This document shows positions 35,201 to 44,450 of a stretch of 64,000 nucleotides of DNA, in pieces. Under the pieces are notes generated by a model, which was not told where the DNA came from, searched no databases, and saw only the letters and a list, made by a program, of their open reading frames with translations. Where the stretch lies: contig NW_020653854.1 in assembly GCF_003589595.1 (NCBI RefSeq), positions 24,179,564 through 24,243,563 on the forward strand, read 5' to 3'. Made by a program: the position numbers and the translations under genes. The DNA is from Hyposmocoma kahamanoa. Taxonomy: Eukaryota; Arthropoda; Insecta; Lepidoptera; Cosmopterigidae. The stretch's first letter is position 1; each line of letters begins with the position of its first letter.

Positions 35201-35561
35201 TTGCGTTTTGTGTCTTGAAACTCTCGCTTTGCCCAGGATTCTCTTCGCTTACTCAGGTTTCAATACAGCACTCGCGTCAAACAACAATTTTGCAGCCTTG
35301 CCATACCAAATAACTATTAAATAAATCTTTTTGCAGATCAAATCAAAAGAAAGCCTACTAAAGCAGATCCACTGCGGTTCAGGCTCACCAAAAGAATTGC
35401 TTCGAGAGATCCGCACCCAAGAGTTCTTAGAGCGCGCGCAATGTCACCAACTGCTTGGCGCTGGAGAAAAGGTCAACGTGCGAGCCTCCAAAGTGTCCCT
35501 TATCAGGGTCACAGACAAACTGAGACAACTGCTCAAGATAGAGACCGTCCTTATAAGCTGA
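632..35561 (+). CDS. BCOR: BCL6 corepressor (BCOR)-like protein, ankyrin repeats plus PUFD domain
   Basis: The spliced CDS joins 632-640, 27393-33467, 33552-33718, 34339-34550, 34622-34812 and 35337-35561. All junctions are GT...AG and in phase, giving about 2292 residues. The first 2000 residues are disordered: a Pro/Ala-rich N-terminus, Tyr/Pro/Arg-rich middle, then Lys/Glu-rich stretches. PLDLSVK at about 536-542 matches the CtBP-binding consensus PxDLSxK. VIVIDD at about 861-866 looks like a SUMO-interaction motif. From about residue 2010 come ankyrin repeats (TPLHVAAAKGH, RPLHEACENSH), and the last exons form a PUFD-like domain. Ankyrin repeats followed by PUFD is the BCOR/BCORL1 signature; in that family PUFD binds a PCGF protein in the nuclear PRC1.1 complex that monoubiquitinates H2A. 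The ankyrin/PUFD identity is firm; the remote three-codon start is inferred. If it is wrong, the first in-frame Met is at 27423. Confidence 0.88.
2193..2428 (-). mobile_element. tRNA-derived SINE, copy 1, with ATT-type tail
   Basis: On the minus strand the element starts with a pol III A-box (TGGCCGAACGG) and a B-box (GGTTCGATTCC), continues through a conserved body of about 200 bp, and ends in a TTA trinucleotide tail (seen as ATA/ATAAT repeats at about 2193-2226). Three further copies lie in this window. The A/B-box spacing is tRNA-like. The family name is not assigned. Confidence 0.8.
2493..2827. mobile_element. Two tandem 167-bp foldback MITEs
   Basis: Copy 1 spans 2493-2659 and copy 2 spans 2661-2827. 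Each has near-perfect terminal inverted repeats of about 40 bp (for example CGTATTCTAGAACTCTACTC at one end and its complement at the other). They are flanked by TA at 2491-2492, at the junction 2660-2661, and at 2828-2829, which fits TA target duplication. The interiors of the two copies are nearly identical. Confidence 0.75.
2939..3007. repeat. 20-bp perfect inverted repeat, 29-nt loop
   Basis: The left arm is 2939-2958 (ATTGAGATGTAGCATCAAAA) and its exact complement is at 2988-3007. It is probably the remains of a small foldback element. No function is visible. Confidence 0.8.
3951..4385 (-). pseudogene. Non-LTR retrotransposon reverse transcriptase fragment (jockey/CR1-like)
   Basis: About 142 residues carry successive reverse-transcriptase blocks: KAFDRIDNDILLQKL, then SGISQGSNLGPFLFLIFINDL, then the catalytic block LLFADDVKL. 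This is only part of an RT domain. No endonuclease domain or complete ORF lies nearby, and the frame ends in a stop soon after the thumb region, so it is a truncated dead copy. It lies antisense to the BCOR-like gene within its first intron. Confidence 0.85.
7664..7891. mobile_element. hAT-type MITE, copy 1, with 8-bp target duplication
   Basis: Terminal inverted repeats of about 31 bp begin CATTGACTTACAA at both ends. The element is flanked by a perfect 8-bp direct duplication CCCTTGAC at 7656-7663 and 7892-7899. An 8-bp duplication is the hallmark of hAT-superfamily insertion. The 228-bp element has no transposase. A related copy lies at 55876-56154 in the opposite orientation. Confidence 0.85.
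8028..8264. mobile_element. Foldback element with about 50-bp imperfect arms
   Basis: The left arm at 8028-8079 (containing AAACTGGCAACCGGTACTAC) is complementary, with about seven mismatches, to the right arm at 8212-8264. Between them sits a second small inverted repeat (AAAAATACGTAG against CTACGTATTTTTA). No coding capacity is present. Confidence 0.7.
8283..8495 (-). repeat. Interspersed repeat family B, copy 1 (decayed)
   Basis: On the minus strand this matches the repeat best preserved at 12318-12592: GGCGGCTGAAATAGG before the GTGGCAGTA block, then TTTCACC and GATCT. Eight full or partial copies occur in this window in both orientations. The family resembles repeats that are common in Lepidoptera, but I cannot assign a class. 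Confidence 0.65.
9416..9685 (-). repeat. Interspersed repeat family B, copy 2
   Basis: Minus-strand copy. It includes the complement of GACGAACAAGTCGTGCGCCTG (around 9649-9669), the AAAGATCT block and the GGCAGAAACAGG block, ending in a TTACAAGGAACT-like motif. Diverged by point changes and small indels. Confidence 0.7.
10541..10650. mobile_element. 110-bp miniature foldback element
   Basis: GTCAAGGGCACGTCAA at 10541-10556 recurs as its complement at the other end (10635-10650). The inner bases TTGACATTTTG extend the similarity. It is too small to code. No clear target duplication was identified. Confidence 0.6.
11417..11602. mobile_element. Foldback element, family E, short member
   Basis: The left end at 11417 begins GGGGGCTACTCTCGATCT and reaches CCGTCCGAAACAATTACTG. 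The right end at 11555-11602 is its complement, lacking about 10 bases of the left arm. A longer element with related ends lies at 22690-23605. Confidence 0.7.
11652..11845 (+). repeat. Interspersed repeat family C, copy 1
   Basis: Contains AACCGATTTCAAAAAAGGAG, then GAGGTTCTCAATTCGTCTGT, a TTTTTTGTTGGAAAGAAGG block, and a terminal GGTCGGTTTTTTTAACCG. The same order is found inverted at 19600-19805. It resembles a common lepidopteran interspersed repeat; class not assigned. Confidence 0.6.
12318..12592 (+). repeat. Interspersed repeat family B, copy 3 (best preserved)
   Basis: Order of blocks: AAGTGACGGGACGAACAAGT, AAGCGACACGCCTGTCC, GGATCACAAAGATCTAACGG, GACACCCTGAGACATATG, CCGGAACGCAGTAATGCTC, CTGCTTGGCGGCAGAAATAG, and a terminal TTTTACAAGGAGCTT. 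No ORF of recognisable function is present. Confidence 0.75.
13496..13745 (+). repeat. Interspersed repeat family B, copy 4
   Basis: Same block order as copy 3 (GTGACGGGATGATAAAGTCG to CTGCCCTGGACG). It contains a local palindrome, GTAACAGTTGCAACTGTTAC, near 13551-13570 where a short piece is duplicated in inverted orientation. Confidence 0.7.
14268..14303 (+). repeat. Transib left terminal inverted repeat, RSS-like
   Basis: The heptamer CACAGTG (14268-14274) is followed by a 12-base spacer and TAAAAATCC (14287-14295), which matches the RSS nonamer ACAAAAACC at 6 of 9 positions. The heptamer match is exact. The nonamer comparison is weak and is my inference. Confidence 0.85.
14534..16749 (+). 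pseudogene. Transib (RAG1-like) transposase, broken by one stop and two frameshifts
   Basis: Exon 1 is 14534-14552 (start ATG, donor GTATGT), and exon 2 begins at 14859 after TTGTTTTAG. Reading breaks at an in-frame TGA (15398-15400), a frameshift near 15613 and another near 16315. After HFR at about 16650 the frame shifts again and sequence seems to be missing before a short C-terminal remnant. RAG1-family landmarks are present in order: WGCDGS with the D codon at 15693 (RAG1 D600 position), MVDAKV with D at 16014 (D708), CYIC (zinc pair), HKILIH (H937/H942 spacing), and EEAAEARNK with E at 16636 (E962). The family cuts DNA at its terminal repeats by a hairpin mechanism. The gene is non-functional as written. 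Confidence 0.85.
16917..16952 (-). repeat. Transib right terminal inverted repeat, RSS-like
   Basis: Read on the minus strand: CACAGTG (16952-16946), a 12-base spacer, then TCAAAATGC (16933-16925), 6 of 9 to the RSS nonamer. It is identical to the left end for the first 18 bases. Confidence 0.85.
18280..18482 (+). repeat. Interspersed repeat family B, copy 5 (internally deleted)
   Basis: Begins TAAGTGACGGGGCGAACAAG and ends TTTCACAAGGAACTC. The middle block with GGATCACAAAGATCT is missing compared with copy 3. Confidence 0.7.
18773..18791. repeat. ATT trinucleotide microsatellite
   Basis: About six ATT units in a row. Simple repeat; no gene nearby. Confidence 0.85.
19090..19210 (+). repeat. 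Interspersed repeat family D, copy 1
   Basis: TTTTTACCTCACTAGCTCGG, then TTTCTTTCTCATTAGGAATC and TGCGCGCAAAAAGG, ending TTTCAATAAAAAAGAAC. The same blocks recur at 34960-35105 inside a later BCOR-like intron. Confidence 0.6.
19600..19805 (-). repeat. Interspersed repeat family C, copy 2
   Basis: Inverted relative to 11652-11845: the complement of AACCGACTTCAAAAAGGAG is at the right end (near 19781-19800), followed leftward by the CTCAATTCGACTGTATC block. Confidence 0.6.
20283..20340. repeat. Perfect 25-bp hairpin with 8-nt loop
   Basis: The left arm 20283-20307 (AGGTATGGAGTGTGTCTATA then ATACC) is exactly complementary to 20316-20340. Outer bases (AAAGTCCC/CCCCCTTCC against GGGAGGGGGACTT) extend the stem with interruptions to about 20246-20356. 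It could be a miniature foldback element or a hairpin RNA source; no supporting promoter is seen. Confidence 0.85.
20932..21024 (-). CDS. Weak candidate coding exon (31 residues), unrecognised
   Basis: On the minus strand, ATG GCG GCA GCG at 21024 opens a 31-codon frame (starts MAAAFFTCVRVANYL, ends LLQNK). It reaches a plausible donor CAAG|GTGAAT at 20932/20931. Amino-acid composition and local GC content differ from the surrounding intron. I find no partner exon and do not recognise the peptide, so it could be a chance frame or part of a decayed element. Confidence 0.2.
22186..22385 (-). repeat. Interspersed repeat family B, copy 6
   Basis: Inverted copy: AGTTCCTCCAAGGAAGTACT, TTTCTGCCGCCAAGCAGTAA, TGTCTCAAGGTGACGGGCAG and GATCTTTACGATTAAAAGC match the complement of copy 3. 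Confidence 0.7.
22476..22555 (+). other. Weak candidate alternative 5'UTR exon of the BCOR-like gene
   Basis: A strong polypyrimidine tract and acceptor (TTTTTTTTGTTTCAG) end at 22475, and GTGAGT starts at 22556, giving an 80-nt segment. It contains only a 13-codon ATG frame that stops, so it would be non-coding. No transcript evidence. Confidence 0.25.
23101..23233. repeat. Perfect 42-bp inverted repeat, 49-nt spacer
   Basis: The left arm is 23101-23142 (starts TGTATTTAAATTTATATTGA) and the right arm is 23192-23233, its exact complement. The arms are almost purely A+T. The right arm merges into the repeat that carries the tRNA-like sequence. Confidence 0.9.
23192..23530 (+). mobile_element. 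tRNA-containing interspersed repeat, copy 1
   Basis: A segment of about 330 bp repeated at 24415-24745. Shared blocks include AATTGAATATCAATTCAAT, CATCTCTAGC/TATCTCTAGC, GGTAGCTGTAAAGGTATCTA and GGCGCTACGGCTAAAA. It ends with a tRNA-like sequence at 23403-23480: A-box TGGCTTAGTTGG and B-box GGTTCGAATCC. The acceptor arms pair at 6 of 7 positions. Confidence 0.7.
24415..24745 (+). mobile_element. tRNA-containing interspersed repeat, copy 2
   Basis: Direct repeat of the 23192-23530 segment, about 1.2 kb downstream. The tRNA-like part is at 24627-24700. T-arm GTCGG/CCGGC and anticodon stem CTGGC/GCTAG pair, but position 33 of the loop is not T, so it is a SINE head or pseudo-tRNA and not a working tRNA gene. 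Confidence 0.7.
25242..25276. repeat. 16-bp hairpin, 3-nt loop, one mismatch
   Basis: ATCTTCCAAATTGCCG, loop CAT, then CGGCAACTTGGAAGAT, with a single A:C mismatch. No associated gene. Confidence 0.75.
33719..34338 (+). other. BCOR-like intron between the ankyrin exons, carrying a SINE
   Basis: Intron bounded by GTGAGC at 33719 and CTTTTCAG at 34338. It holds SINE copy 2; the remaining 360 bases show nothing recognisable. Confidence 0.8.
34078..34282 (-). mobile_element. tRNA-derived SINE, copy 2
   Basis: Minus-strand copy with B-box region GGTTTGATTCTCGGGCCGGG and body blocks as in the 2193-2428 copy. The A-box end reads TGTAGTCAAACGG, so it is more diverged. Confidence 0.75.
34960..35105 (+). 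repeat. Interspersed repeat family D, copy 2
   Basis: TTTTTACCTCACGGGCTCCG, TTTCTTTCTCATTAGAAATC, TGCGCGCAAAAGCG, then TTTCAATGAAAAAAGAACAT. Located in the last BCOR-like intron (34813-35336). Confidence 0.6.
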
Positions 35562-37829
35562 CGACATTCAGCTCAGCATGGAATTTCAAAAAAGAGTCGC
35601 TAAAGACAGTTCAGAGATTTCACTCCTAAGTGGAAATCATGGACGATGCATTCAACACTGGAAGAGGAATAGATAGAAGTACAGATAGAATAGAGAAATA
35701 TGAAAGATGTTATAGAAAATGTATGCCCAAAAAATTAATATTGCTTGGAAAAGATATTATATAAAGTTACGAGATTCGCAGAAGACGATGGTCCACGGCT
35801 CAACAGCGAGATCTTATACCAATCGACTGACTACTGTAATCTAAACAAAGATATCTCATTATGAACAAAGTAAAATATTCGTTACTTGAGACTGTTAATT
35901 TAAGGCAGCCATTTTGACGTCGCACGAAAGCGAATTTCGAGTTTGTTTCATGTCATGAACAACATTTTGTAAATAGTGTATAATATTAACTTTTTTTCGC
36001 ATATAAATAATGCTTTAAGTGTATGATATTCTCATGGGTGCTATTTAACGTTGGTGTACGGTGTTTTGTATGTAAAGATAAGTAGGTAATGTGGCGAATC
36101 GCTAAGTTTAAACGAGATGTAGTTACCATAATATTAATGTAAGAATAGCATAATCTTCAACTGAGTGTGCAATAGTATGTCCATCGATGGTTTTTGTTTG
36201 TATGTGGATGGGAGAGGTGCAAACGCGCCAAGGCACAGGGTCGAAGAGCCTTATCACACGATCCGTACTTAATGTCAATGAGTGTAAATTTAAGATGCAT
36301 GGAATTCCTCCTCTCTCATACAAAGTTTGAAGTCAGAATAAGCTTGAACGAAACACCTTTGTGAAGTTTACACATAGGCCTCTATAATACTAAAATATTT
36401 TGTTTTACAATGTGCCCTGAGATTATGCTCTTTGATCTTTTTTATTATAGCTATTTTTCGTTCATTGTTATGTTTGCTTGTCTGTCCAAAATATTTTTAT
36501 TAATTATTGTACAATTATTTTACTTAATAAAAATCAAGTTGTTTTTATTTATACAGTTCTCTTAGGAATTTAGAAAATAAAATTATTGAATCATATTGTG
36601 TAATGCATATCGCAAAAAATATTAACACTGTAAATAAGATGAACAGATATTTTATTTACTTATTTTGTGGAAACTTTCATCTGAATATTAACCAATGGAA
36701 AACGAATAAAATATTTTTCTATTGGTAGGTATTTAGCTTGTGATTAAAGTATTTTGGATCATTGTAAGGTCGAAGACGGATACAGGCAAAGTTCCGCCCC
36801 TGCAGACTTGTGGAGAATAACGAAGAAGTACATGAATAATCTGTGATGAAATTATATTAGAAAGGATAACATTTAGCGCGGAAAAGGTGTGAACATAGGT
36901 AAATGAATTTTGGAGAAAATGAATGAAATGTCGATTTATAACCTAGTATACTTTCGTGAGTGAAACAAATTGGTGTAAAACTATCTGTTATTAGCAGTAC
37001 CTACAGTGTAAGTATTATTATAATTATTGACACATATTTCTTGTTGATAACATGGAAAATATAAAATGTGAACAATGAGGCGAGTATTTCATTTGTTACT
37101 TTACCTTCCTAAACTCCAGTTAGGTAGGCAACTAAGCAAGAACTTATTAGCACTATTAATAAAATTGTTACCACGAATTCCACAAAAGCAATTAATAGCA
37201 ATTACATATCTTCTTCATCTCGTACAGGTTACAAAACTAACATCAGCAGTTACTCCAAGTGCTGCCATCTATTGACATTGAACGAAACTTTTTTACTCTA
37301 AGAGCACATTCTGTTTCACATATAATAATTATTCTAATTGCAATCAAAGTGATATTTCTCATTTGATTGGACGTATATAAAGGGTACGTAGGTACGCCCT
37401 TTATATATTTATATAATATTTTCTTTTCGAGATTCGTAAATCAATTAAATAAAATCGATTCATGTTATCGACACCTTTGTGCCTCACCACTAGTTCATTT
37501 TTCATACACTATCGTTCGGAAATGTTTCATTTCGATAACAATACATTAATAATCTCAAGAGTGAAAATAGATTTGTTTGATGCACTCTTCCTAACTTTGT
37601 TGTAAAATACATTTGCCACAAAGAGTTTCTCTGATGGTAATTACATTTTTGATAGTGTAAAACGCGATTTGATATTAATGATTTCATCTACAAACTCAGT
37701 TGGTAAAACTTTATTTCTGAACGCATTGTTGACAGCAAGTTTGGGCGAGGCTTGGTTTAATGTTGTCCGATTTTTATTTTCGAATTAGAAACCATTTTTC
37801 TGAAAATATCCTAATGAGATCTCTTTGAG
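35562..37829 (+). other. BCOR-like 3'UTR, intergenic spacer and contactin 5' region
   Basis: After the BCOR-like stop TGA (35559-35561), the first strong polyadenylation signal is AATAAA at 36526-36531, so the 3'UTR may be about 1 kb. The rest to 37829 is AT-rich with no recognisable gene. A TATA-like GTATATAAAGGG lies near 37373. A donor GAG|GTAAGC at 37829/37830 marks the end of a likely contactin 5'UTR exon; the 86-nt intron ends in TTGTAACAG at 37915. Confidence 0.5.
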
Positions 37830-37918
37830 GTAAGCTTTCTTATGCAATTAACGTAGTGTGTGTGCCAAACAAATGCGTCGCCAGTTCATAATTACGTTTT
37901 TCTTTGTTGTAACAGAAG

Positions 37919-40900
37919 ATGAGAAATCCGTTGCTCCTACTCGCGGTGACGAGTTGTGTGTACACCCAAGTGCCGGACTCTTCAAATACCTACGGACAGA
38001 CGTATTCACAGCAACCGTATCAATCGGAGAGTACACAGAATTCAACATACCGGAATAGCTTGCAAATACCCTACGGTAGCTTTCCCGTCGGTGTAGGGGA
38101 CTACAACCAACAACCACAGAGCCCTTTCTACGGCGAAGCTTACGGCGAACGCTACAACTCTGACAACTACGGAGAGAATGACGTCGACGACCCCCAAAAC
38201 ACTGCTAGTTACTATGCCAATCTAGACTACGAGGAACGCTACAGGTGCCCGCCCAATTGGGTACGTTACAGGGAATCGTGTTACCGCTTCACCAAGTCGC
38301 CGAACCGACCCAGGAATGAAGCGCGTAAAATATGTCAAGCTTATGAAGCTGATTTAGTTGCTGTAACTAATCCTGAAGAACATGGTTTCATCATAAATAC
38401 TTTGATGCTGTTAGATCCCCAAAAGGGATCATGGTACGTTGGAGCTCACCAGCAAACACCAGGATACTGGGCTAATGATGTAGACGGCTCGCAGTTATCA
38501 GGTTTGGAAAATGCATTCTTTGAAGATCGGACATTAACATACAACAGTTATAACTTGCTACCCCGAGACTACTTGGTGTATAAATTCTCACAAAAAGAGG
38601 GACGTTGGGGCCTGGCACCTGTAGAAGGTACTCAGTATTACCATTTTATATGTGAAGGACAAATACAGAGGCTAAGGTATCTCATCGAAGAAGAGCGTTC
38701 CTTTACATATGGCCTTGAAACTTATGATCCAGAACGGATCCCAAGAGGTCCGTATTTCATAAAGGAGCCAGTTGATACAATTTATGATCCATTGAGAAAC
38801 CAGCACGTGCAGATCACATGTACTGCTGGAGGTTACCCTGCCCCAGTTTACAAGTGGTACAGAGAGGACTATCAAGTGGATAGTCCTGTTTACACTGAAA
38901 TTAATCCTCTAGCAGACGAAAGATTTATAATAAGTGGAGGTACTCTAATGATCTACAATCCTGATGCAGATAAGGACAATGCACAGTACCACTGCACAGC
39001 TACAAATAAGTTTGGTACCATAAGATCAGAATCAGTCAGATTATCATTTGGTTTCATCAGAGAATTCAATCAAAAACGGCCAAATGAAAATGGTAATCAA
39101 TACTGGGGCAAAGCCATCAATTGTGATGCGCCATCATACTACCCAGGTGTAAATTTCCTCTGGGCTCGAAATTATTTCCCCAATCTTGTTGAAGAGGACA
39201 AACGTGTCTTTGTTTCATACGATGGAGGTCTATACTTTTCAGCTTTAGAGACTATTGATAGAGGGAATTATAGTTGTAATGTAATGAGCAAAGTTTCTGA
39301 TGCTGGTAGGAATGGACCTTTCTTCCCATTGTCTGTTTATTCACATTCTGATTATCAGCAGCTTAAATTCCCAAATAATTTTCCAAAATTATTCCCTGAA
39401 GCTCCTATTGTGGGGCAGGAAGTTAGACTGGAATGTGTTTCATTTGGGTATCCTGTGCCTTCTTATAATTGGACTAGAGTTAATGGCAACATTCCAAAGA
39501 AAGCTCATTTAAGCAATTTTGATCGTGTTTTGACTATACCCAATGTAGGAGTTGAAGATGAAGGTGAGTATACCTGCTATGTTCGTAATGATAGAGCAAA
39601 TATACATAACAGTGTGTTTCTTAAAGTACAGGCTGAGCCCAATTTCACAATCCCCTTGTCTAACAAACATGTAGACAATAAAAGGGAACTACACTGGAAC
39701 TGTGAAGCCTTTGGTATACCTGACGTTAATTACACATGGTGGAAGAATGGTCAGAGATTACATATGGAGACTTTAGAGCCTGAAGACAGGGACCGTTATG
39801 TAATTCAAGACAATGTGTTGATAATAAAGTATTTGGACTCCGTAAGGGATCCTGGTATGTACCAATGTGAAGCTAAAAATCAGTTGAAGGCGAGATATTC
39901 TACAGGTCAATTGCGAGTTCTATCTCTGAAACCATCGTTTAAAAAAAGACCACTGGAATCCGAGACATATGGTTCTGAAGGAGGTAACGTTACACTGAGA
40001 TGTAATCCTGAAGCAGCACCAAAACCAACATTCACTTGGAAGAAGGATGGTGTAGTCATTGGAGCAGGAGGTAAAAGATTCATAGCTGAAAGTGGAAACC
40101 TCGTAATACGGCAGCTCTCCAGAGACGACGAGGGCGTTTACACTTGTGTAGCTAAGAACCAATATGGTTCAGATGAAAGTCGTGGTCGCCTAATTATTTT
40201 ACGCACGCCACGATTCCTTGAACGCCTTCCTCCTCGTATTACGACTCAAGTTGGTAACACTGTATTCCTACATTGCAATGCTGAAATAGATCCCCTTTTG
40301 GATACGGCTTATCTATGGAATCATAATGGAATTCGGATTAAAGATGCTTCAGACTTTTATGCTGATAAGAGAATTAAAATCGACGGCGGAGAATTAACTA
40401 TCTACAATGTAAGTCTTTCTGATGTTGGAGATTACGAATGTATAGTTAAATCAGCAATCGGTCGAGTCTCTTCACATACTCAGTTGCGCATAGAAGGTCC
40501 ACCTGGTCCTCCCGGTGGGCTACAAATTTTGAACATTCAGCGTTCTTCAGTGACTCTGGAATGGACTGATAGCAATCCAAATGGCCGGCCTATTACAAGC
40601 TACGTGGTTACAGGACGTACGAACTGGAACTCCACTTGGGTAGTTGTAAATGACAATGTTGTGAATGTGATTGAAGTCGACAGATACAATGGAAGGAAAC
40701 GTGTTATTTTGAATTCGGCTCTTATGCCTTATTCAGTTTACGAATTTCGAGTTCAAGCTGTAAATCTTTTGGGCATTGGAAAGCCCTCAGCACCCAGTCC
40801 ACAGTTCTCTACTCCACCTGACAAGCCACACCAAGCACCAACTAATATTGGCGGAGGAGGTGGGAAGATCGGTGACCTCACTATTACTTGGACTCCATTA

Positions 40901-42116
40901 CCACCGTCTCTACAGAATGGGCCTGGTGTCCACTATAAAATTTTTTGGCGACGCAATGGTACAGAGGTGGAATTCCAGTCACTTCTTCTCAAAGAATATG
41001 GCAATATTGGCATGCATGTTGTACATATATCGTTGGACTATTTCTTTACGCCTTATAACGTGAAAGTACAGGCATTTAACGATATGGGTGCTGGACCTGA
41101 AAGTGAAATAGTAACGATATACTCTGCCGAAGACATGCCTCAAGTAGCACCTCAACTAGTGTACGCGATGTCTTATAACTCGACTGCATTGAATGTGACT
41201 TGGAATCCAATCGATCAGTCGCGCGACCGACTACGTGGCAAGCTGATTGGACACCGTCTAAAGTATTGGAAGCAGAACAACAAAGAAGAAGAATGTATAT
41301 ACTATCTATCCAGAACAACGCGCAATTGGGCACTCATCGTTGGTTTGCAGCCAGACACTTATTATTTCGTTAAGGTAAATTTTCCATTTAGGCTTGCATG
41401 TTAATGAAATAATTGATCTCGAAACAGTGGCTTAACACGACGCGCGGGTCTTTCAGGTGATGGCATTCAACTCGGCAGGCGAAGGGCCGGAAAGTGAGCG
41501 TTACCTAGAACGTACCTTCCGCAAGGCCCCGCAAAAGCCGCCAGCTTCCGTCAATGTATGGGCTGTCAACCCGAGTACTGTAAGAGTAGTTTGGCGATAC
41601 GTGCAGCCGACCGATGAAGAGGAGCCTTTACTGGGCTATAAGGTATTATTGATCTCTTGTTTAATTAAGTTGCGACTCAAATGTTTTTCGGATACTACCT
41701 TCTTTTTTCTTTCTATTGTGAATGCCAACTTTCAAACAAAACTCATCAATATTAATTAATTATCAAGCTAAACAAATTCTGAAAAACTAATTAGTATATC
41801 TTTATCTTTTTAGGTGCGAGTATGGGAAATCGATCAAGACATGAGCACTGCTAACGACACTCTAGTTCCAGTGGAACACAAACTGGAAGCTTACGTAACG
41901 AATTTAACACCAGGCAAGTCATACAACTTGCGAGTGCTTGCATATTCAAATGGAGGAGATGGAAGGATGTCCTCTCCGCCAATCACTTTCCAAATGGGAG
42001 ATTACCACAGTGATGCATATGGGTACTATGTTAAGAAAAGTACCGCCACGCACAGAATAGATTTAGGCCTCTTCTTTTTATCACTTTTACTCTCTAAAAC
42101 GTGGTTTTTCTCTTGA
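37919..42116 (+). CDS. Cont: Contactin, GPI-anchored septate-junction/adhesion protein
   Basis: The spliced CDS joins 37919-41374, 41457-41642 and 41814-42116, all phase 0 with GT...AG, giving 1314 residues. Order: signal peptide (MRNPLLLLAV...), a Tyr/Gln-rich stretch, a C-type lectin domain (about C110 to C245, PNWVRYRESCYRF), six Ig domains (about 275-855, repeated C...W...DxGxYxC), then fibronectin III domains from about 858. The hydrophobic tail LGLFFLSLLLSKTWFFS fits GPI attachment. A lectin domain in front of Ig/FN3 is the arthropod contactin arrangement. In Drosophila, contactin acts with Neurexin IV and Neuroglian at septate junctions. The start ATG is 3 bases into the exon after a good acceptor. 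Confidence 0.93.
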
Positions 42117-43490
42117 TGTCTTTTTTATATTAGTCTGTAGCTCTATAGTGATATTGTTATTGTAAGCAGCTATTTGATACGTGACCAATATTTTTATAAG
42201 ATTATGAATCTGCTCGTTTATAAGGAATAAACATTCCGCCCGCTTTTGTTACGTATGCAGCTTTTTGATATTAGGTTGTGATATTTCATCCGGCCATTTT
42301 TTCGCGACTGTCGAGATGTGTATTTATTTCTTTTTTATTTTTATTTAGGTACTAATTATAATATGTTAGGTATATCTAGCATTTATTTACCGAGAAAGAT
42401 AATTTTTTACTTGTTATTAACTCCATTAGCCTGTAGGTAAAATTAGTTTCTTACCGACACGAAAATCAACTTCTTATATAATTGCTTTAAATTGTTTTAT
42501 TATTGGTTTATTTCTGTTTAGATATTTTACTATTATTACATTACGTCAAACTCAATTGACAATAATTATTTAATGTAAGTTGATGATATTCACATGCTAC
42601 AGAATCTCACCATCTTTTAATTAGTCCATATCATTAGTAATCTTAGTTTATAAGCGAAGGTTATTTGTAGATATTCCTATTCAGCTTCATACTAGCAATC
42701 CGAGCCATTTATACGATCGAACTTATCTATTGATAGGTTTAATATTTGTTTAAACCTGTGGATTTCACAAATTCATGTGATAGTACAAATGGAAGAGTGA
42801 TCTTGACTTGAATCCAGTTTTATGTAAATGAGAAGATGCCTTATAATTATAAATGTTAAAAAAACGTAATGTTTTAATAAATAGACCCACAAGGAAATTG
42901 CGTTTTTATATTATTGTCTAGCTATTACCTATCCTCATAAAACCTATAATCATAGTATATTAAGACCAAGTAGGGCAACTCCCGTCTGTTCGGGGCATCA
43001 ACACCTACCCTTCACTCGGAGCGGGTTGTCACATTATTTTAGCTGCACTTATAGGTTGTAAACAATTTGAAAATAAAAAAAAAGGTGTTCATTGGGTATT
43101 CGTCAGTGTTTTCGTGCTATATTGAAATACGAGACCTGTACCCCATCTACGGTGGGTTCAGTTTACGAAGTGTTTTCATGCTCTTCGGTGGTACAGCGGT
43201 TAGTACTATGGGTGCTTGATGAGGTAGTTCGATTCCCGAGCTTCCAAAATAAGAAATGTAACAGAGAGACGGTCGAGATGCAACAACGCTATTATAAGTA
43301 TCTCATTTCCACTACATCGGGAAGTATGCCTTACATTTTTACAAAATTGTGAGTTCTTGTACTAGTAATCTATTACTCCGTACGATGGCGTGCGGACGCT
43401 TCGGGCTTCGCCCTCCGCAGACCTGGGCCTACGGCCTCGGCACTTATAACTTTGTTTAAAAGAATTAAAAAGCTATTAAGGCAGCCATAT
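42117..43490 (+). other. Contactin 3'UTR and gene-free spacer
   Basis: AATAAA at 42226-42231, about 110 bases past the contactin stop, is a likely polyadenylation signal. From there to 43490 I see no gene and no clear repeat, only a short GC-rich patch near 43385-43440. Confidence 0.5.
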
Positions 43491-43916
43491 TTAAAAATTT
43501 CAAAAATATATTTTGACCACTAATTATTGTCAGACCATCCTAGTAATATTTTCGTGCCCTATTTCAGCCCGAGCAAAGCAAGTTTTTGCTACAGCCATTT
43601 ACATAGAAAAAAGAACGCTTGTATGGCCGCTATATCGAGTGAAAACGGTGGAACAAAATTTTTATCCCAAATTATGATTGAAGCCACGCAATTTTCACTC
43701 GAATCGAAATTAAATTTTGACTGCAAATTATTATCAAACACCTATAGAGATCTCCACAAGCCGATTTTCAGTTGAATTAGAACAAATTTTTATCTGCCAC
43801 CAAAAGACGTGTATGGCGGCCATATTGGAAAATGACGAAAACCTAATATTGATTACAAATTATTATCAGGCACTCCTACCGGCTTTCACGTGTCAATTTT
43901 TGAAGCAATCAGAGCA
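43490..43916 (+). repeat. Degenerate tandem repeat, about three units
   Basis: The unit includes a TTATTATCA block, a CTCC...TTTTCA block, an AGCAAATTTTTATC-like block and GTATGGC(C/G)GCCATAT. It recurs around 43500-43640, 43660-43830 and 43850-43916, heavily diverged. Origin unknown; the SINE at 43917 interrupts it. Confidence 0.45.
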
Positions 43917-44134
43917 AATAATAATAAATAACGCACACACTCAACATAGCCCCGCACTATGGAAACCCTGTGTCGCGGGTGCCATGGACACACACATAAA
44001 CAATCATAAATTACACCCAAACTCACGAGAGAAGTAATTGTAGGCCATACAACTATTTCTCCCGGCCCGGGAAACGACTCTGGGACCTCTGCGTGGCAGT
44101 CCGGCCATGGTAACCGTTCGGCCACGAAGGCAGT
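43917..44134 (-). mobile_element. tRNA-derived SINE, copy 3
   Basis: Minus-strand copy: A-box TGGCCGAACGG, then the GGTCCCAGAGTCGTTTCC region, where the B-box is mutated, with the standard body and an AT-rich tail at 43917-43930. Confidence 0.8.
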
Positions 44135-44450
44135 TATTTTTAGTTACTTCGAAACTTAAAAAATTATGTTATGATTAGAATTTGTTTTTACTTAATTCTC
44201 ATTTGTAGACTGATTTGTTAGTTTTCTTAACTACCTACCTAGAATAAAACTGATTACTAAGTATGTCCCTACAAAATGTATGGTATAAAGTTTTTGCAAT
44301 TTCTGACATTTCGAGTACTCTTACCTCAGTTGGTCCCATAGAGATTATTGATCCTTACCAGAGACCGGATCGAATGGCATAAAAAAAGTTTTGTACTAAT
44401 TACCTTTTATCTTGCTGACTGTACCATTTTTTGAAAATCTGTGAATGCCA

